A stretch of 47,609 nucleotides of DNA from Actinomycetota bacterium (lineage in GTDB: Bacteria; Actinomycetota; Actinomycetes; Nanopelagicales; Nanopelagicaceae), in NCBI GenBank assembly GCA_947380835.1, contig CANCSL010000003.1, positions 1-47,609 of the forward strand. Reading direction: 5' to 3'. The notes under the pieces are model-generated. The model did no database searches. It was not told the DNA's origin and was given only the letters and a program-made list of their open reading frames with translations. How positions within the stretch are numbered: position 1 is the stretch's first letter; each line of letters opens with the position of its first letter. A program made the translations under genes and the position numbers. Below are positions 16,596 through 26,059 of the stretch, one piece after another.

Positions 16596-17279
16596 TTAGC
16601 GAGACCCGAGGATTGAACTACCTACGCGAATGTGTGTCGCCCCAGCCGCTATCGCTGCTTCAAAATCTCCGCTCATTCCGCACGAGAGGGATACCAGCTG
16701 GGGAAATTCCACAGCAAATTCTCTGCGAAGCGCGGCTAGGTGGAAGAATGCTTCGGCCGGGTCGTGCGCCAACGGAGCTACTGCCATGAGCCCCTGAAGT
16801 TCCAACCCTGGGAGGCGGGCGCACTCACGAAGAAATTCCGTTAATCGAGCAGGTTCAACGCCGCCTCGACCATCTCCGCCATCGGGGGCATCTAATGAGA
16901 CTTGGACAAAGACAGAGAGGGATTTTTCTAGGAGAAGCCCGGCAATCTTGCTGGCATGGCTAAGGTCATCAAGGGAGTGAATGACATCTGCCCATCCCGT
17001 AATAGAACGTAATTTTTTCGATTGAATGTGGCCCTGAAAATGCCAGATGGCATCACTCGGCAGCGCCGCTGATTTCTCTCGGGCCTCTTGATCACGATTT
17101 TCACCGAAGTTTCGCTCTCCCAAATCATAGAGAATCTGTACATCGGAGGCAGGAAAGTTCTTAGTGACCGAGATGAGAGTGATTTCCATCGGATCACGAC
17201 CGGCTTTGTGGCAGGCGATGTGTATTCGCTCTTTTACTCCCTGAAGCGATGCTGCGATGAAATCGCCACGTTCATTCAT
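16596..17279 (-). CDS. yggS: PLP homeostasis protein, YggS/PLPBP family
   Basis: This family binds pyridoxal phosphate without known catalysis and helps balance vitamin B6 and amino acid pools. The 227-residue barrel has the PLP lysine in LISVTKNFP, the segment FGENRDQEA, WHFQGHIQSKK, and the phosphate-binding end LSCGMSGDFEAAIAAGATHIRVGS. These are the normal signatures. Its ATG overlaps the pgeF stop as ATGA. The position between pgeF and sepF is the usual one in Actinobacteria. Confidence 0.93.
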   Translation of the reverse strand: MNERGDFIAASLQGVKERIHIACHKAGRDPMEITLISVTKNFPASDVQILYDLGERNFGENRDQEAREKSAALPSDAIWHFQGHIQSKKLRSITGWADVIHSLDDLSHASKIAGLLLEKSLSVFVQVSLDAPDGGDGRGGVEPARLTEFLRECARLPGLELQGLMAVAPLAHDPAEAFFHLAALRREFAVEFPQLVSLSCGMSGDFEAAIAAGATHIRVGSSILGSR

Positions 17280-17941
17280 AAAGCGATCACTCCAGCCTGT
17301 CGGCCCGTGGTCTGGCTGCGGCGAAATGAATAATATTTATCGTTCTCTTGCGTGCAGATGCGTTGAACCACAACTGAAACACCAGAGCGTTGTAAAATTG
17401 CTTCTGCGCCTGCCACTAAATTGAGTTGATGAAGATCGGTATTGGTAGCTAATTCTGGGAGAACGGCAATCGCCTCTTCATAAGTAGCGAGATCGACTTC
17501 ATAACACGAGGTGCAAATTGCTGGACCAATTTCCGCGGTCATCTGATCTCGCTCGTCCTCCGGAAATTTGGCAATGACTTTCTGAATAATCCCGGCCAAC
17601 AAACCGCGGCGACCTACATGAACCGCAGCGACCATGGAAGAGGATGCAAGGAGCAAAGGTAAGCAATCGGCAACTAAAACCGCCAGACCAACCCCTTTAG
17701 TCCGGGTGAAGATCGCATCCGCATCTGGAATAACTCCATCGGCAGAATGCACTTCAGCGATTTCGGTGCCGTGAGTTTGATTCATAAAGACCAAACCCTC
17801 GAGTGAGAAAAGTTTTGCGAGAAGTTTTCGGTTGGCCATGACAGTTTCTGCATCGTCGTGGACATGAAGCCCAAGATTGAAGGACTCAAAAACACCAACA
17901 CTTAATCCGCCAGCACGTCCAGTAAATAAAGTCCGAGCCAT
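17276..17941 (-). CDS. pgeF: Peptidoglycan editing factor / laccase-domain purine phosphorylase
   Basis: The family (YfiH, DUF152) was first called laccase-like. Later work shows purine nucleoside phosphorylase/adenosine deaminase activity, and in E. coli a role in keeping wrong amino acids out of peptidoglycan precursors. The 221 residues contain HGTE, VADCLPLLL and IGPAICTSCYEV, which carry the zinc-site His and Cys residues. The third metal motif reads VHVGRRG, where HAGRRG or HAGWRG is usual, so its His is kept. The start is six bases after ftsZ. Which activity matters here cannot be told from sequence. Confidence 0.88.
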   Translation of the reverse strand: MARTLFTGRAGGLSVGVFESFNLGLHVHDDAETVMANRKLLAKLFSLEGLVFMNQTHGTEIAEVHSADGVIPDADAIFTRTKGVGLAVLVADCLPLLLASSSMVAAVHVGRRGLLAGIIQKVIAKFPEDERDQMTAEIGPAICTSCYEVDLATYEEAIAVLPELATNTDLHQLNLVAGAEAILQRSGVSVVVQRICTQENDKYYSFRRSQTTGRQAGVIAL

Positions 17942-17947
17942 CTGGAA

Positions 17948-19096
17948 TTACTTCATAAAGTCAGGAACGTCTATCTCATCCTCTACAACAAGTTCCTCAA
18001 AAGTAATCTTCTTGCGATTCGGGCTCGATTCGGCAGAAGTTGAAGAGGGTAGATCTAGGGCTACGGCAATAGGGTCGTTAGCTGGGACCGGGTTTGCATT
18101 CCCCGCAAGGGTGGCGGCATCGATCACAGGGACCGCGACCCACTTGGGCGCTCCCCCATCAAAACCTGCGGCTATAACTGTTACGCGTACTTCATCCCCT
18201 AAAGCATCATCGATAACTGTTCCGAAAATGATGTTGGCATCTGGGTGAGCAGAAGCGGCAACGAGTTCGGCAGCTTCGCTGAGTTCAAAGAGTCCAAGGT
18301 CGGAACCGCCAGCAATAGAAAGAAGTACACCATGCGCGCCATCGATAGATGCTTCAAGGAGCGGGCTGGCGATGGCAAGTTCTGCAGCGCGAGTTGCGCG
18401 GGCTTCGCCTCGAGCAGAACCAATTCCCATGAGGGCAGAACCAGCACCAGACATAACGCTCTTGACATCAGCAAAGTCGAGGTTGATCAACCCTGGGGTT
18501 GTGATCAAATCAGTTATGCCCTGAACGCCAGAAAGGAGAACTTGATCTGCGCTTCGGAATGCTTCGAGTTGGCTGATGGAACGATCTGAGATTGCGAGTA
18601 AGCGATCATTCGGAATGACTATTAACGTATCCACTTCTTGGCGAAGCAAGGCAATGCCTTCTTCGGCTTGCGCAGAACGACGCTTACCTTCAAAAGAAAA
18701 CGGTTTGGTTACAACGCCGACAGTCAGCGCTCCTAGGTCTTTAGAAATCTTCGCAACGATGGGTGCTCCACCTGTACCAGTTCCGCCACCTTCGCCTGCA
18801 GTTACAAAAACCATATCGGCACCGCGGAGAACTTCTTCAATTTCTTCAACGTGATCGAGCGCTGCTTGCTTTCCAATTTCTGGAGCTGCACCAGCACCGA
18901 GTCCGCGAGTTAGTTTGCGTCCAATATCGAGTTTTACGTCGGCATCACTCATGATGAGTTGTTGTGCGTCTGTGTTGATAGCAATGAACTCAACACCTTT
19001 TAACCCGGCTTCGATCATGCGATTGACAGCATTGACTCCGCCGCCACCAATTCCTACTACCTTGATGACTGCTAAGTAATTTTGCGGTGTTGCCAC
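17948..19096 (-). CDS. ftsZ: Cell division GTPase FtsZ
   Basis: FtsZ polymerises into the Z ring at mid-cell. The 382 residues include IGGGGVNAVNRMI, NTDAQQL, the tubulin GTP-binding signature GGGTGTGGAP (103-112), and the T7 loop region NLDFADVKSVM. After a variable linker the tail ends EIDVPDFMK, the actinobacterial docking site for SepF. The start is GTG at 19094-19096 with AAAGG six bases before it. A promoter-like pair lies in the gap upstream, so ftsZ is likely transcribed both from the cluster and on its own. Confidence 0.98.
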   Translation of the reverse strand: MATPQNYLAVIKVVGIGGGGVNAVNRMIEAGLKGVEFIAINTDAQQLIMSDADVKLDIGRKLTRGLGAGAAPEIGKQAALDHVEEIEEVLRGADMVFVTAGEGGGTGTGGAPIVAKISKDLGALTVGVVTKPFSFEGKRRSAQAEEGIALLRQEVDTLIVIPNDRLLAISDRSISQLEAFRSADQVLLSGVQGITDLITTPGLINLDFADVKSVMSGAGSALMGIGSARGEARATRAAELAIASPLLEASIDGAHGVLLSIAGGSDLGLFELSEAAELVAASAHPDANIIFGTVIDDALGDEVRVTVIAAGFDGGAPKWVAVPVIDAATLAGNANPVPANDPIAVALDLPSSTSAESSPNRKKITFEELVVEDEIDVPDFMK

Positions 19097-19161
19097 AATG
19101 CGCCTTTCTTCGGACCCTAAATCTCAACTAGAGACTTAAGGTTAAATTTTTATCTTTGGTT

Positions 19162-19190
19162 AAAGTAGAGCGCACACCTACTACAAGCAA
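19162..19190 (-). promoter_or_regulatory. ftsZ: Predicted ftsZ promoter
   Basis: In the 132-base gap between ftsQ and ftsZ the minus strand reads TTGCTT (19185-19190), exactly 17 bases, then TACTTT (19162-19167). This is a fair sigma-70-type -35/-10 pair, placing the start near 19155, about 60 bases before the ftsZ GTG. Separate ftsZ promoters in this gap are known from other Actinobacteria. Confidence 0.55.
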
Positions 19191-19228
19191 TGACCGACAC
19201 GAATATAAGCCAACTTGTTTTGATCCCC

Positions 19229-19921
19229 TTATTTTGTAATCGGAGCTGTTGGAGCGCTTACATCGTAGGTGGTCGCTTTACCATTTTCCGGTAGCGCATA
19301 AAGGGCGCGAAATACTTTGATTTTTGTGGCAACATCCTGATCGTTGCCCCAGCGAATATTCAAAACTTTTCCCGTCAACGAAACCTGCATCTCGATAAAG
19401 CCGCTCGAAGAAACGTGAACGCCCTGTAGACCCAAAATAAAATCGGCTGGAACAAGGGAGAGCAATCGAGCCACGCTCTTCTTTGCTTGATCGTCACTAG
19501 AGGCGAAAGTTATTCGAGGGAGTTTCTGTAGGAGTTCTGGCGTCTGAAATTGGATGCCATTCTCATCGAGATAAGTTCGTTGCCCCGTCCCTGTGGCGAA
19601 GTAGGCGATCGGCGTTCGCTCTGTGACTTCAATGCGGACAATGCCCGCGCGCCAATTGCGACGAACTGATTCAGTCGCTACCCAAGAGATATCTGACAAA
19701 GTCCTATTCAGTACCCGAACATTTACTCGAGCCATTGGTTTACCTACGGCCAAATGTCCCGAACTTGCCGCCAATGATTCTTGGATTATGCCTAAGCGAG
19801 ATGTCCCAGATACCTCGATCTTCTTGACTGACAAAATGTTCGACCAACCCAAGACATAAATTGCCCCGCCCAGCAAGGCAACTCCAATCAGGGCGGCTAA
19901 GGCACCGCGTCTAGATCTCAC
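19229..19921 (-). CDS. ftsQ: Cell division protein FtsQ/DivIB
   Basis: FtsQ is a bitopic membrane protein that links FtsL/FtsB to the divisome. The 230-residue protein has a short basic cytoplasmic end (MRSRRG), one membrane helix (about 7-27), a POTRA domain beginning ILSVKKIEVSGTSRLG, and the FtsQ beta domain. The cytoplasmic part is very short compared with most actinobacterial FtsQ. The start is GTG at 19919-19921. It lies 26 bases after murC, and the larger gap to ftsZ contains a likely promoter. Confidence 0.9.
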   Translation of the reverse strand: MRSRRGALAALIGVALLGGAIYVLGWSNILSVKKIEVSGTSRLGIIQESLAASSGHLAVGKPMARVNVRVLNRTLSDISWVATESVRRNWRAGIVRIEVTERTPIAYFATGTGQRTYLDENGIQFQTPELLQKLPRITFASSDDQAKKSVARLLSLVPADFILGLQGVHVSSSGFIEMQVSLTGKVLNIRWGNDQDVATKIKVFRALYALPENGKATTYDVSAPTAPITK

Positions 19922-19947
19922 TTTTTATCACCATCACTATTTGGATC

Positions 19948-21330
19948 TTATTCGGAAAGCGCTGAAAGGATCACAGGAGCTAACGAGCTGACATCGCCAG
20001 CACCGAGAGTCATGATGACGTCGCCTTCTCGTGCATCAGCAACAACGCGGCTCACCATGTCTACCATCGAAGGTTCGACAATCACTTTCTGATGAGATAT
20101 TCGCTGAGCAATCAGCGCAGAGGTAACGCCCGGAATGGGATCTTCGCTAGCAGGGTAGATCTCTAGCAAATAGACCGAATCCGCCTGGGAAAGAGTTGCG
20201 GCAAATTCAGTAGCAAATGCTTGGGTACGAGAAAATCGATGTGGTTGAAAAATCACGAGCAGGCGGCCAGATCCAACAAAAAGTCGCGCAGTCTTTAAAG
20301 TTGCTTCAATCTCAGTCGGATGATGTCCATAGTCATCTACTACTCGAACTCCTCGGGCTTCGCCTTTAACTTCAAAACGTCGGCGGGTGCCGGTAAACAT
20401 ACTCAATCCAGAAAGTAGATCGCTCTCGTCTACGCCTAATTCTGCGCCTGCAGCAATTGCTGCAACTGCGTTGTAAATATTGTGCTTTCCCGGAACTGAA
20501 AGTTTTAGTTCTCCCAGCACACGGCCATTATGAGTTACTCGCGCAGAACTTGTAGTTGCCGAAAGCGCGATACGTGAGATTCCAAAATCTCCAGATTCAC
20601 CGTAGGTGACTACCCGAATATCATCCCGCCCAACGAGCGCACGAAGTTCTTGCGAGCCAGGATCATCAGCGCAGAGGACAAGAAATCCACCGGGCCGGAT
20701 AGTGCTCACAAATTCTTGAAATATCTGCATGATGGCTGGAAGATCGGCGAAGTGATCAACGTGATCTAGCTCAACATTGGTTACGATCGCGCCAAAAGGT
20801 CGGTAGACCAGGAACGAACCATCTGATTCGTCGGCCTCAGCGATAAAAATACTGCCGCTGCCTCTATGGGCATTAGTACCTGAACTATTGATCATTCCGC
20901 CAATAGCAAAGGAAGGATCCAAGCCGGCATGCTGGATGGCCACCGTCAGCATGGAGGTCGTCGTAGTTTTCCCGTGAGTGCCTGCAACTGCTACGGAAAC
21001 TGAATCTGACATGAGAATCGAAAGCGCTTCTGCGCGTTGCAAAATTGGAACTCCGCTCGAGCGAGCAGCGATCATTTCTATATTCTTTTCCGAGATCGCC
21101 CCCGAGACCACAATCAAGCTAGCGCCATCGATATTTTGAGGCGCATGTCCAACTGATATCTCTCCACCTAAGGCTCGGAGCCCCACCAAAACTTGGCTCT
21201 CCTTGACGTCAGAGCCAGAGACAGAAATACCTTGATCCAGCATGATGCGAGCGATTCCGCTCATGCCTGCCCCGCCAATGCCGATGAAGTGGACTTTTAG
21301 ATTGCGAAGGTCAGCCAGCGAGAAATTCAT
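19948..21330 (-). CDS. murC: UDP-N-acetylmuramate--L-alanine ligase
   Basis: MurC adds L-alanine to UDP-MurNAc, the first peptide-stem step. The 460 residues have the N-terminal dinucleotide fold (VHFIGIGGAGMSGIA), the ATP-binding loop GTHGKTTTTSM (117-127), ADESDGSF, and the C-terminal ligase domain with DDYGHHPTEI and FQPHRFSRT. The ATG overlaps the murG stop as ATGA, so the last lipid step and the first stem step are co-translated. Confidence 0.97.
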   Translation of the reverse strand: MNFSLADLRNLKVHFIGIGGAGMSGIARIMLDQGISVSGSDVKESQVLVGLRALGGEISVGHAPQNIDGASLIVVSGAISEKNIEMIAARSSGVPILQRAEALSILMSDSVSVAVAGTHGKTTTTSMLTVAIQHAGLDPSFAIGGMINSSGTNAHRGSGSIFIAEADESDGSFLVYRPFGAIVTNVELDHVDHFADLPAIMQIFQEFVSTIRPGGFLVLCADDPGSQELRALVGRDDIRVVTYGESGDFGISRIALSATTSSARVTHNGRVLGELKLSVPGKHNIYNAVAAIAAGAELGVDESDLLSGLSMFTGTRRRFEVKGEARGVRVVDDYGHHPTEIEATLKTARLFVGSGRLLVIFQPHRFSRTQAFATEFAATLSQADSVYLLEIYPASEDPIPGVTSALIAQRISHQKVIVEPSMVDMVSRVVADAREGDVIMTLGAGDVSSLAPVILSALSE

Positions 21331-22442
21331 CGAGAACCCTTTACCAGGAGAGAGCGGATTAGCTCTGCCATCAACTGCGCAGCGTTAGGTTGCAATTTAG
21401 CCTGACGATTGTCGCGTTGCTGTGTGGCTTTGAGCATCAATCGACCAATATTGTGAGTGAGCCACTCGCCGGTTAAATGAGAGTTGTCGAGAAGCTCGGC
21501 CGCACCTTCGTCAACTAATTCTTGGGCATTGGCTCGCTGCTCTCCATTACCAACAGCAAGTGGCACCAATACGGCATAATTTTGAACGGTTGCTATTTCA
21601 ACACAAGTTGCAGCCCCACTGCGCGCAAGAATCAAATCACTTGCCGCATAAGCATCGGCCATGTTCTCAAGATACGGCAGCGGTACATAACCTGGCATCG
21701 ATATGGGAAGCTTATTCGAGCGACCGACTCCATGAATGATTTGTACCCCGCACTTCAACAGTGTCGGTAAGGCCTCTGCCACGGATTGGTTTATACGTTC
21801 GGCGCCGAGAGACCCACCAAAAATGAGCATGACAGGTAGGGCGGGATCAAGGCCAAACTCCTTGCATGCCAACTCTCTGCGGCGAGTACGTTCATGGGCA
21901 TCCGATGAAGCCAGGCCAAGAATGGAATCACGCAAAGGTAAACCAACTAGTTGTGCCTGGCTCCAGCACTTGCCGGTTCTTCGCGCGCTGGCAAAGGTAA
22001 TCGTGGTGTTAGACGTGAAACATGCACCTAGGCGGTTAGCCCAACCGGGTTTTGCATTCTGCTCGTGGACGACAATAGGAATTCTCAAAAATTTAGCCAC
22101 AACATAGCAAGGCGCACTTACGTAACCACCGAAACCGATAAGCAAGTCGGTCTCTCGGAGCAAGCGAAAGGTTTGAGATAGCACGCTTATCCAACGAAAT
22201 GGCCATAGAAGGACAGAGACGGAAATTTTCCGAGGAAGGGTTACTTTCGAGATGTGGTGGAGTGGGAATCCGGCAGCTACAACGAGTTGGTTTTCGATTC
22301 CACTTTTTGTTCCAATAAATTTGCACTCTAACTTTTCAGTGTTTCCTTTGAATCCATGTGCGCTCAATTCGTGTGCAACTGCGATGGCAGGCTCAACGTG
22401 TCCGGCAGTACCACCGGCTGCGAAAGTAACGACCTTGGTCAT
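21327..22442 (-). CDS. murG: Lipid II synthase (N-acetylglucosaminyltransferase)
   Basis: MurG transfers GlcNAc from UDP-GlcNAc to lipid I at the inner face of the membrane. The 371-residue GT-B protein shows the N-terminal glycine loop GGTAGHVEPAIAVA, the mid-protein VHEQNAKPGWANR, GGSLGAERIN at the start of the second Rossmann domain, and the donor-binding segment LARSGAATCVEI. ATGA overlaps join it to ftsW before and murC after. The order ftsW-murG-murC-ftsQ is the common one. Confidence 0.96.
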   Translation of the reverse strand: MTKVVTFAAGGTAGHVEPAIAVAHELSAHGFKGNTEKLECKFIGTKSGIENQLVVAAGFPLHHISKVTLPRKISVSVLLWPFRWISVLSQTFRLLRETDLLIGFGGYVSAPCYVVAKFLRIPIVVHEQNAKPGWANRLGACFTSNTTITFASARRTGKCWSQAQLVGLPLRDSILGLASSDAHERTRRRELACKEFGLDPALPVMLIFGGSLGAERINQSVAEALPTLLKCGVQIIHGVGRSNKLPISMPGYVPLPYLENMADAYAASDLILARSGAATCVEIATVQNYAVLVPLAVGNGEQRANAQELVDEGAAELLDNSHLTGEWLTHNIGRLMLKATQQRDNRQAKLQPNAAQLMAELIRSLLVKGSR

Positions 22443-23629
22443 ACTGCACTTCCCGAAACTTGTCCGCGACTTGATTTGCGATGAGCAAGGTAATCCTTTA
22501 CTCCAGATTCACGGCGGGCAACGTTGAGTACAAATGCGACTCCGATGCAATTAGCGATCAGGGAGGATCCCCCATAAGAAATGAACGGCAACGTAACTCC
22601 AATAACCGGAAAAAGACCAATATCAGATCCTAGATTGACGGCGACTTGGAGCATTAACCAACAAGCAACACCGGCGGATGCATAACGAGAAAAGATATCT
22701 TTGGTCTGCACCGAAACTCTGAAAATCCCATAAATGAGAATGGCATAGAGACAAAGAACCACCAAAGTTCCCAGCAAGCCCATCTCCTCGCCAATAACAG
22801 AGAAGATGAAGTCCGTATTAGCCTCCGACAAGTTTGCCCATTTTTGTCGACTGGCACCAAGTCCAACACCAAAGAAACCGCCACTTGCCAAACCCATGAC
22901 GCTATGGGCAGTTTGCCAGCCAGCAAATTTGTAATTTTGGGCTGAAAACGGATGCAGAACTGCAGTAAAACGATGCAATCTATTTGGCTGCGTGATAACA
23001 AAGGCCGTCGCGAAAAGCAGGCCGGCGCCAATGACAGTAACGAAATTTCGTATAGGTAATCCGCCGACGAAGAGCATTGCCCCGGCGATACCCATGACGA
23101 TGAGCGCTGTTCCGAGATCCTTACCTAACATAATGAGACTTAAAATCACAAGCACGGCTGGAAGGAGTAATCCCAAGATATTGAGAGGTCGGTCGGTCTG
23201 AGAACGTTCTTCGTATCGGCGCAACTGCAGGGCGCAAAAAAGAATTAAACCGAATTTCGCAAATTCGCTGGGCTGAATCGTAAAGGGTCCAAAACCAATC
23301 CAGTTGGTATTTCCATTTACATTCTTACCAATACCAGGGATCTGTGGGAGCACAAGAATGCCAGCGCTGACAAATATTGCGACTCGAGAGAGAACCACCC
23401 ACAGCTCTGGCTTAAGTTTCAAAGCTACGAAGGAAGAACTCATAGCAATCCCAAGGAAAAGCAATTGCTTGATGAAAATTGAATAAGTATTGCCATTTTG
23501 CTCGAAAGACTTTACCGAAGAGGAAGAGAGGACCATTACTAAACCTAGACCGATGAGCGCGGTCGTTGAAAATAGAATGGCGAAATAAGGCAATGTGGGT
23601 CGGCGAAGGAGTGGGTCTTCTCTCTTCAT
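22439..23629 (-). CDS. ftsW: SEDS peptidoglycan glycosyltransferase FtsW
   Basis: FtsW polymerises lipid II at the septum together with its class B PBP partner, here the FtsI encoded upstream. The 396-residue protein has about ten membrane helices and SEDS signatures: GFGPFTIQPSEFAKFGL, GKDLGTAL, the large extracellular loop with the likely catalytic Asp region after HRFTA, SVIGEEMG, and PFISYGGSS near the C-terminus. RodA is the alternative, but placement between murD and murG indicates FtsW. Confidence 0.95.
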   Translation of the reverse strand: MKREDPLLRRPTLPYFAILFSTTALIGLGLVMVLSSSSVKSFEQNGNTYSIFIKQLLFLGIAMSSSFVALKLKPELWVVLSRVAIFVSAGILVLPQIPGIGKNVNGNTNWIGFGPFTIQPSEFAKFGLILFCALQLRRYEERSQTDRPLNILGLLLPAVLVILSLIMLGKDLGTALIVMGIAGAMLFVGGLPIRNFVTVIGAGLLFATAFVITQPNRLHRFTAVLHPFSAQNYKFAGWQTAHSVMGLASGGFFGVGLGASRQKWANLSEANTDFIFSVIGEEMGLLGTLVVLCLYAILIYGIFRVSVQTKDIFSRYASAGVACWLMLQVAVNLGSDIGLFPVIGVTLPFISYGGSSLIANCIGVAFVLNVARRESGVKDYLAHRKSSRGQVSGSAV

Positions 23630-24999
23630 AAGCCGAGAGATTCTCTTACGGCGTGAGCAAAGAGATCGCCTCGCTCTGCATACGACTTGAATTGATCCAT
23701 TGAGGCACAGGCTGGGGCCAAAAGCACTGTATCCCCATCCTGCGCAAGTTCTTTGGCCTGAGCAACTACTTGACGCATAAGTTCTTCCGACGTCGAACTT
23801 TTATCAATTTTGAAAATTGGAATCTGCGGAGCGAACTTGGCCAAGGCATCGGCAATGACATCTCGATCCTGACCAATCAAAATTGCAGCTCGGATTCGGA
23901 CTGCGCCACGCTTGACGAGATCATCCATGCTGGCTCCTTTTGCCAAGCCACCGGCAATCCATACCACCGACAACGCGGACAAAATCGAGGCAAATGCTGC
24001 GTGTGGATTAGTAGCCTTCGAATCATCGACCCAGGAAATTCCATCTGCAGATGCCACAAGTTCTAGGCGGTGATGATCCACCTTAAAATTCCTTAAACCG
24101 CTTTGAATTTCCGAATGTGGGATACCAAGAGTGAGAGCAAGCCCGGCCGCCGCAAGAGCATTGGAAACGTTGTGCGGAACCGTTGGCTTAATGTCAGATA
24201 GCTCGGCCAACATGGCAGCCTTTGTCGGGTCAGCAGAGAACGCTCGATCAACCAGCAACTCTTCGACCAGTCCGAGTTCGCCACCTCGTGGGACCTGCAA
24301 CGAGTAGTAAATCTTGCGACCGTTCCACGATGTGCTTCTTGCGCTAACTTCGGAATCGTCAATATTGAGAACGGCAGTATTTGTCTGCCTGAGCAGTTTT
24401 AGCTTGGCGTTTGCATACTCATCGAAACTTCCATGCCAATCGATATGGTCTTCGGCAATGTTTAAGATGGCAACAGAATGGAATATCGGAAGTTGGCTCC
24501 ACTCAATTTGGAAGGAAGAAAGTTCGAGTGCCAAGACGTCGATCTGTTCGAGAGATGAAAGTGCAGTGATAACTGGTTCGCCCACGTTGCCACATGCTCG
24601 GCCATTTATCCCTGCCGAAATCAAAATCGATTCAAGCATTTGGATTGTGGTTGTTTTGCCATTGGTGCCAGTTAATGCCACCCATTTCTGCTCTGGCGCC
24701 ACTTCCTCCTTCACCAACCAGGCAAAATCCAATTCGCTATATACCTGGATCTTACGATCGAGAAAATCCAGAACGAGAGGATGATCAAGTCTCCAGCCAG
24801 GAGAGGCGACTGCGAAGGTATAAGAATCTTCCACAGCTAACTCTTGTTTGGCTTGCAATCCAGAAATGTTCGTTGGCTTTTCATCATAAAGCTCAACGTT
24901 GGCACCTTTGTTCTGCAAAAACGAAATAACGCCTGTACCAGTTACTCCCCCACCCAGCACAGCAATTCGTGCCCCAGCGAGATCTTCCAGAAATGACAT
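23626..24999 (-). CDS. murD: UDP-N-acetylmuramoylalanine--D-glutamate ligase
   Basis: MurD adds D-glutamate to UDP-MurNAc-L-Ala. The 457-residue protein has the N-terminal Rossmann-like domain (RIAVLGGGVTGTGV), ALTGTNGKTTTIQM as ATP loop, LELSSFQIEW, the second-domain motif NIAEDHIDWHG, and a C-terminal domain with DDSKATNPHAA. Codons upstream of 24999 are open but overlap mraY. The ATG at 24997-24999, one base after the mraY stop, gives the normal N-terminus MSFLEDLAGARIAVLG and is preferred. Confidence 0.95.
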   Translation of the reverse strand: MSFLEDLAGARIAVLGGGVTGTGVISFLQNKGANVELYDEKPTNISGLQAKQELAVEDSYTFAVASPGWRLDHPLVLDFLDRKIQVYSELDFAWLVKEEVAPEQKWVALTGTNGKTTTIQMLESILISAGINGRACGNVGEPVITALSSLEQIDVLALELSSFQIEWSQLPIFHSVAILNIAEDHIDWHGSFDEYANAKLKLLRQTNTAVLNIDDSEVSARSTSWNGRKIYYSLQVPRGGELGLVEELLVDRAFSADPTKAAMLAELSDIKPTVPHNVSNALAAAGLALTLGIPHSEIQSGLRNFKVDHHRLELVASADGISWVDDSKATNPHAAFASILSALSVVWIAGGLAKGASMDDLVKRGAVRIRAAILIGQDRDVIADALAKFAPQIPIFKIDKSSTSEELMRQVVAQAKELAQDGDTVLLAPACASMDQFKSYAERGDLFAHAVRESLGL

Positions 25000-25000
25000 G

Positions 25001-26059
25001 TCAAGAAACGACCCATTGCGCGTAGAAGAGTCCGAGCCCGGTAGCGACGCTAAGACCAGCAAGAATCCAGAATCGAATCACGATGGTGACTTCGCCCCAG
25101 CCACTCAACTCGAAATGATGTTGTAATGGAGCCATTTTAAAAACTCGTTTTCCACCCGACAATTTGAAATAGCCGGTTTGAATGATTACCGACAGGGTGA
25201 TCAGAACGAAAAGCCCGCCCAAAGCAATAAGTAACAACTCGGTGCGAAGCGTGATGGCAATGCCGGCAATGGCTCCACCCAGAGCCAGCGAACCCACATC
25301 TCCCATAAATATTTTCGCAGGTGATGCGTTCCACCATAAAAAACCGGCGCAAGCGCCAGCAAGACCGGCAGCCACTACGGCGACATCAAGTGGATCTCGG
25401 ACGGCGTAGCACTTCGCAATATTGGTAACTGCGCAACTCTGACCGAATTCCCAGACCCCAATGAGAACAAAGGCGAGGAAAGTCATGATCGAGGCACCTG
25501 TAGCTAAACCATCAAGCCCGTCAGTTAGGTTGACGCCATTACTTGTGCCCAACACCATAAAAATTACCCAGATGACGACCAAGACGGAGCCCAGAGAAAG
25601 TGAGGTATCGCGAACGCTAGAAAGATGTAACGAGATCGGAGTCAAGCCGGCGCTGTCTCGGAAATGAATACCTAAGACGGCAAAGATGCCAGCAGCCAGC
25701 ATTTGACCGAGCAGTTTCTGCTTGGCATTGAGACCGAGCGAACGTTGGTTACTTACTTTGAGCCAATCATCAGCCAGGCCAACTATTCCAAGAGTCAGCA
25801 CCAGTCCGAGAACCAAGATGGCCGATGCGCTGACAGCGATGCCGGTGATCAAGTGGCTGACAAAATATGAAGTAATGCTTGCACCAATGAGGACTATCCC
25901 GCCCATTGTTGGGGTGCCATGTTTTACATGGTGGCTGGTTGGACCATCATCACGAATGATTTGACCGTACCCGCGTTTTGCCAGAATCCGAATCAAAATC
26001 GGTGTGAGAAAAATGCTTAATAATGCGGCCAGGGCACCTGAAACCAAAATGCCTTTCAT
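25001..26059 (-). CDS. mraY: Phospho-MurNAc-pentapeptide transferase (lipid I synthase)
   Basis: MraY moves phospho-MurNAc-pentapeptide onto undecaprenyl phosphate. The 352-residue protein has ten predicted membrane helices, HHVKHGTPTMGGIV in the first cytoplasmic loop, the Asp pair region GLADDWLKV, NLTDGLDGLATG, FMGDVGSLALGG and the C-terminal APLQHHFELSGW, all family signatures. Six more codons are open upstream, but the ATG at 26057-26059 overlaps the murF stop as ATGA and is preferred. Confidence 0.96.
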   Translation of the reverse strand: MKGILVSGALAALLSIFLTPILIRILAKRGYGQIIRDDGPTSHHVKHGTPTMGGIVLIGASITSYFVSHLITGIAVSASAILVLGLVLTLGIVGLADDWLKVSNQRSLGLNAKQKLLGQMLAAGIFAVLGIHFRDSAGLTPISLHLSSVRDTSLSLGSVLVVIWVIFMVLGTSNGVNLTDGLDGLATGASIMTFLAFVLIGVWEFGQSCAVTNIAKCYAVRDPLDVAVVAAGLAGACAGFLWWNASPAKIFMGDVGSLALGGAIAGIAITLRTELLLIALGGLFVLITLSVIIQTGYFKLSGGKRVFKMAPLQHHFELSGWGEVTIVIRFWILAGLSVATGLGLFYAQWVVS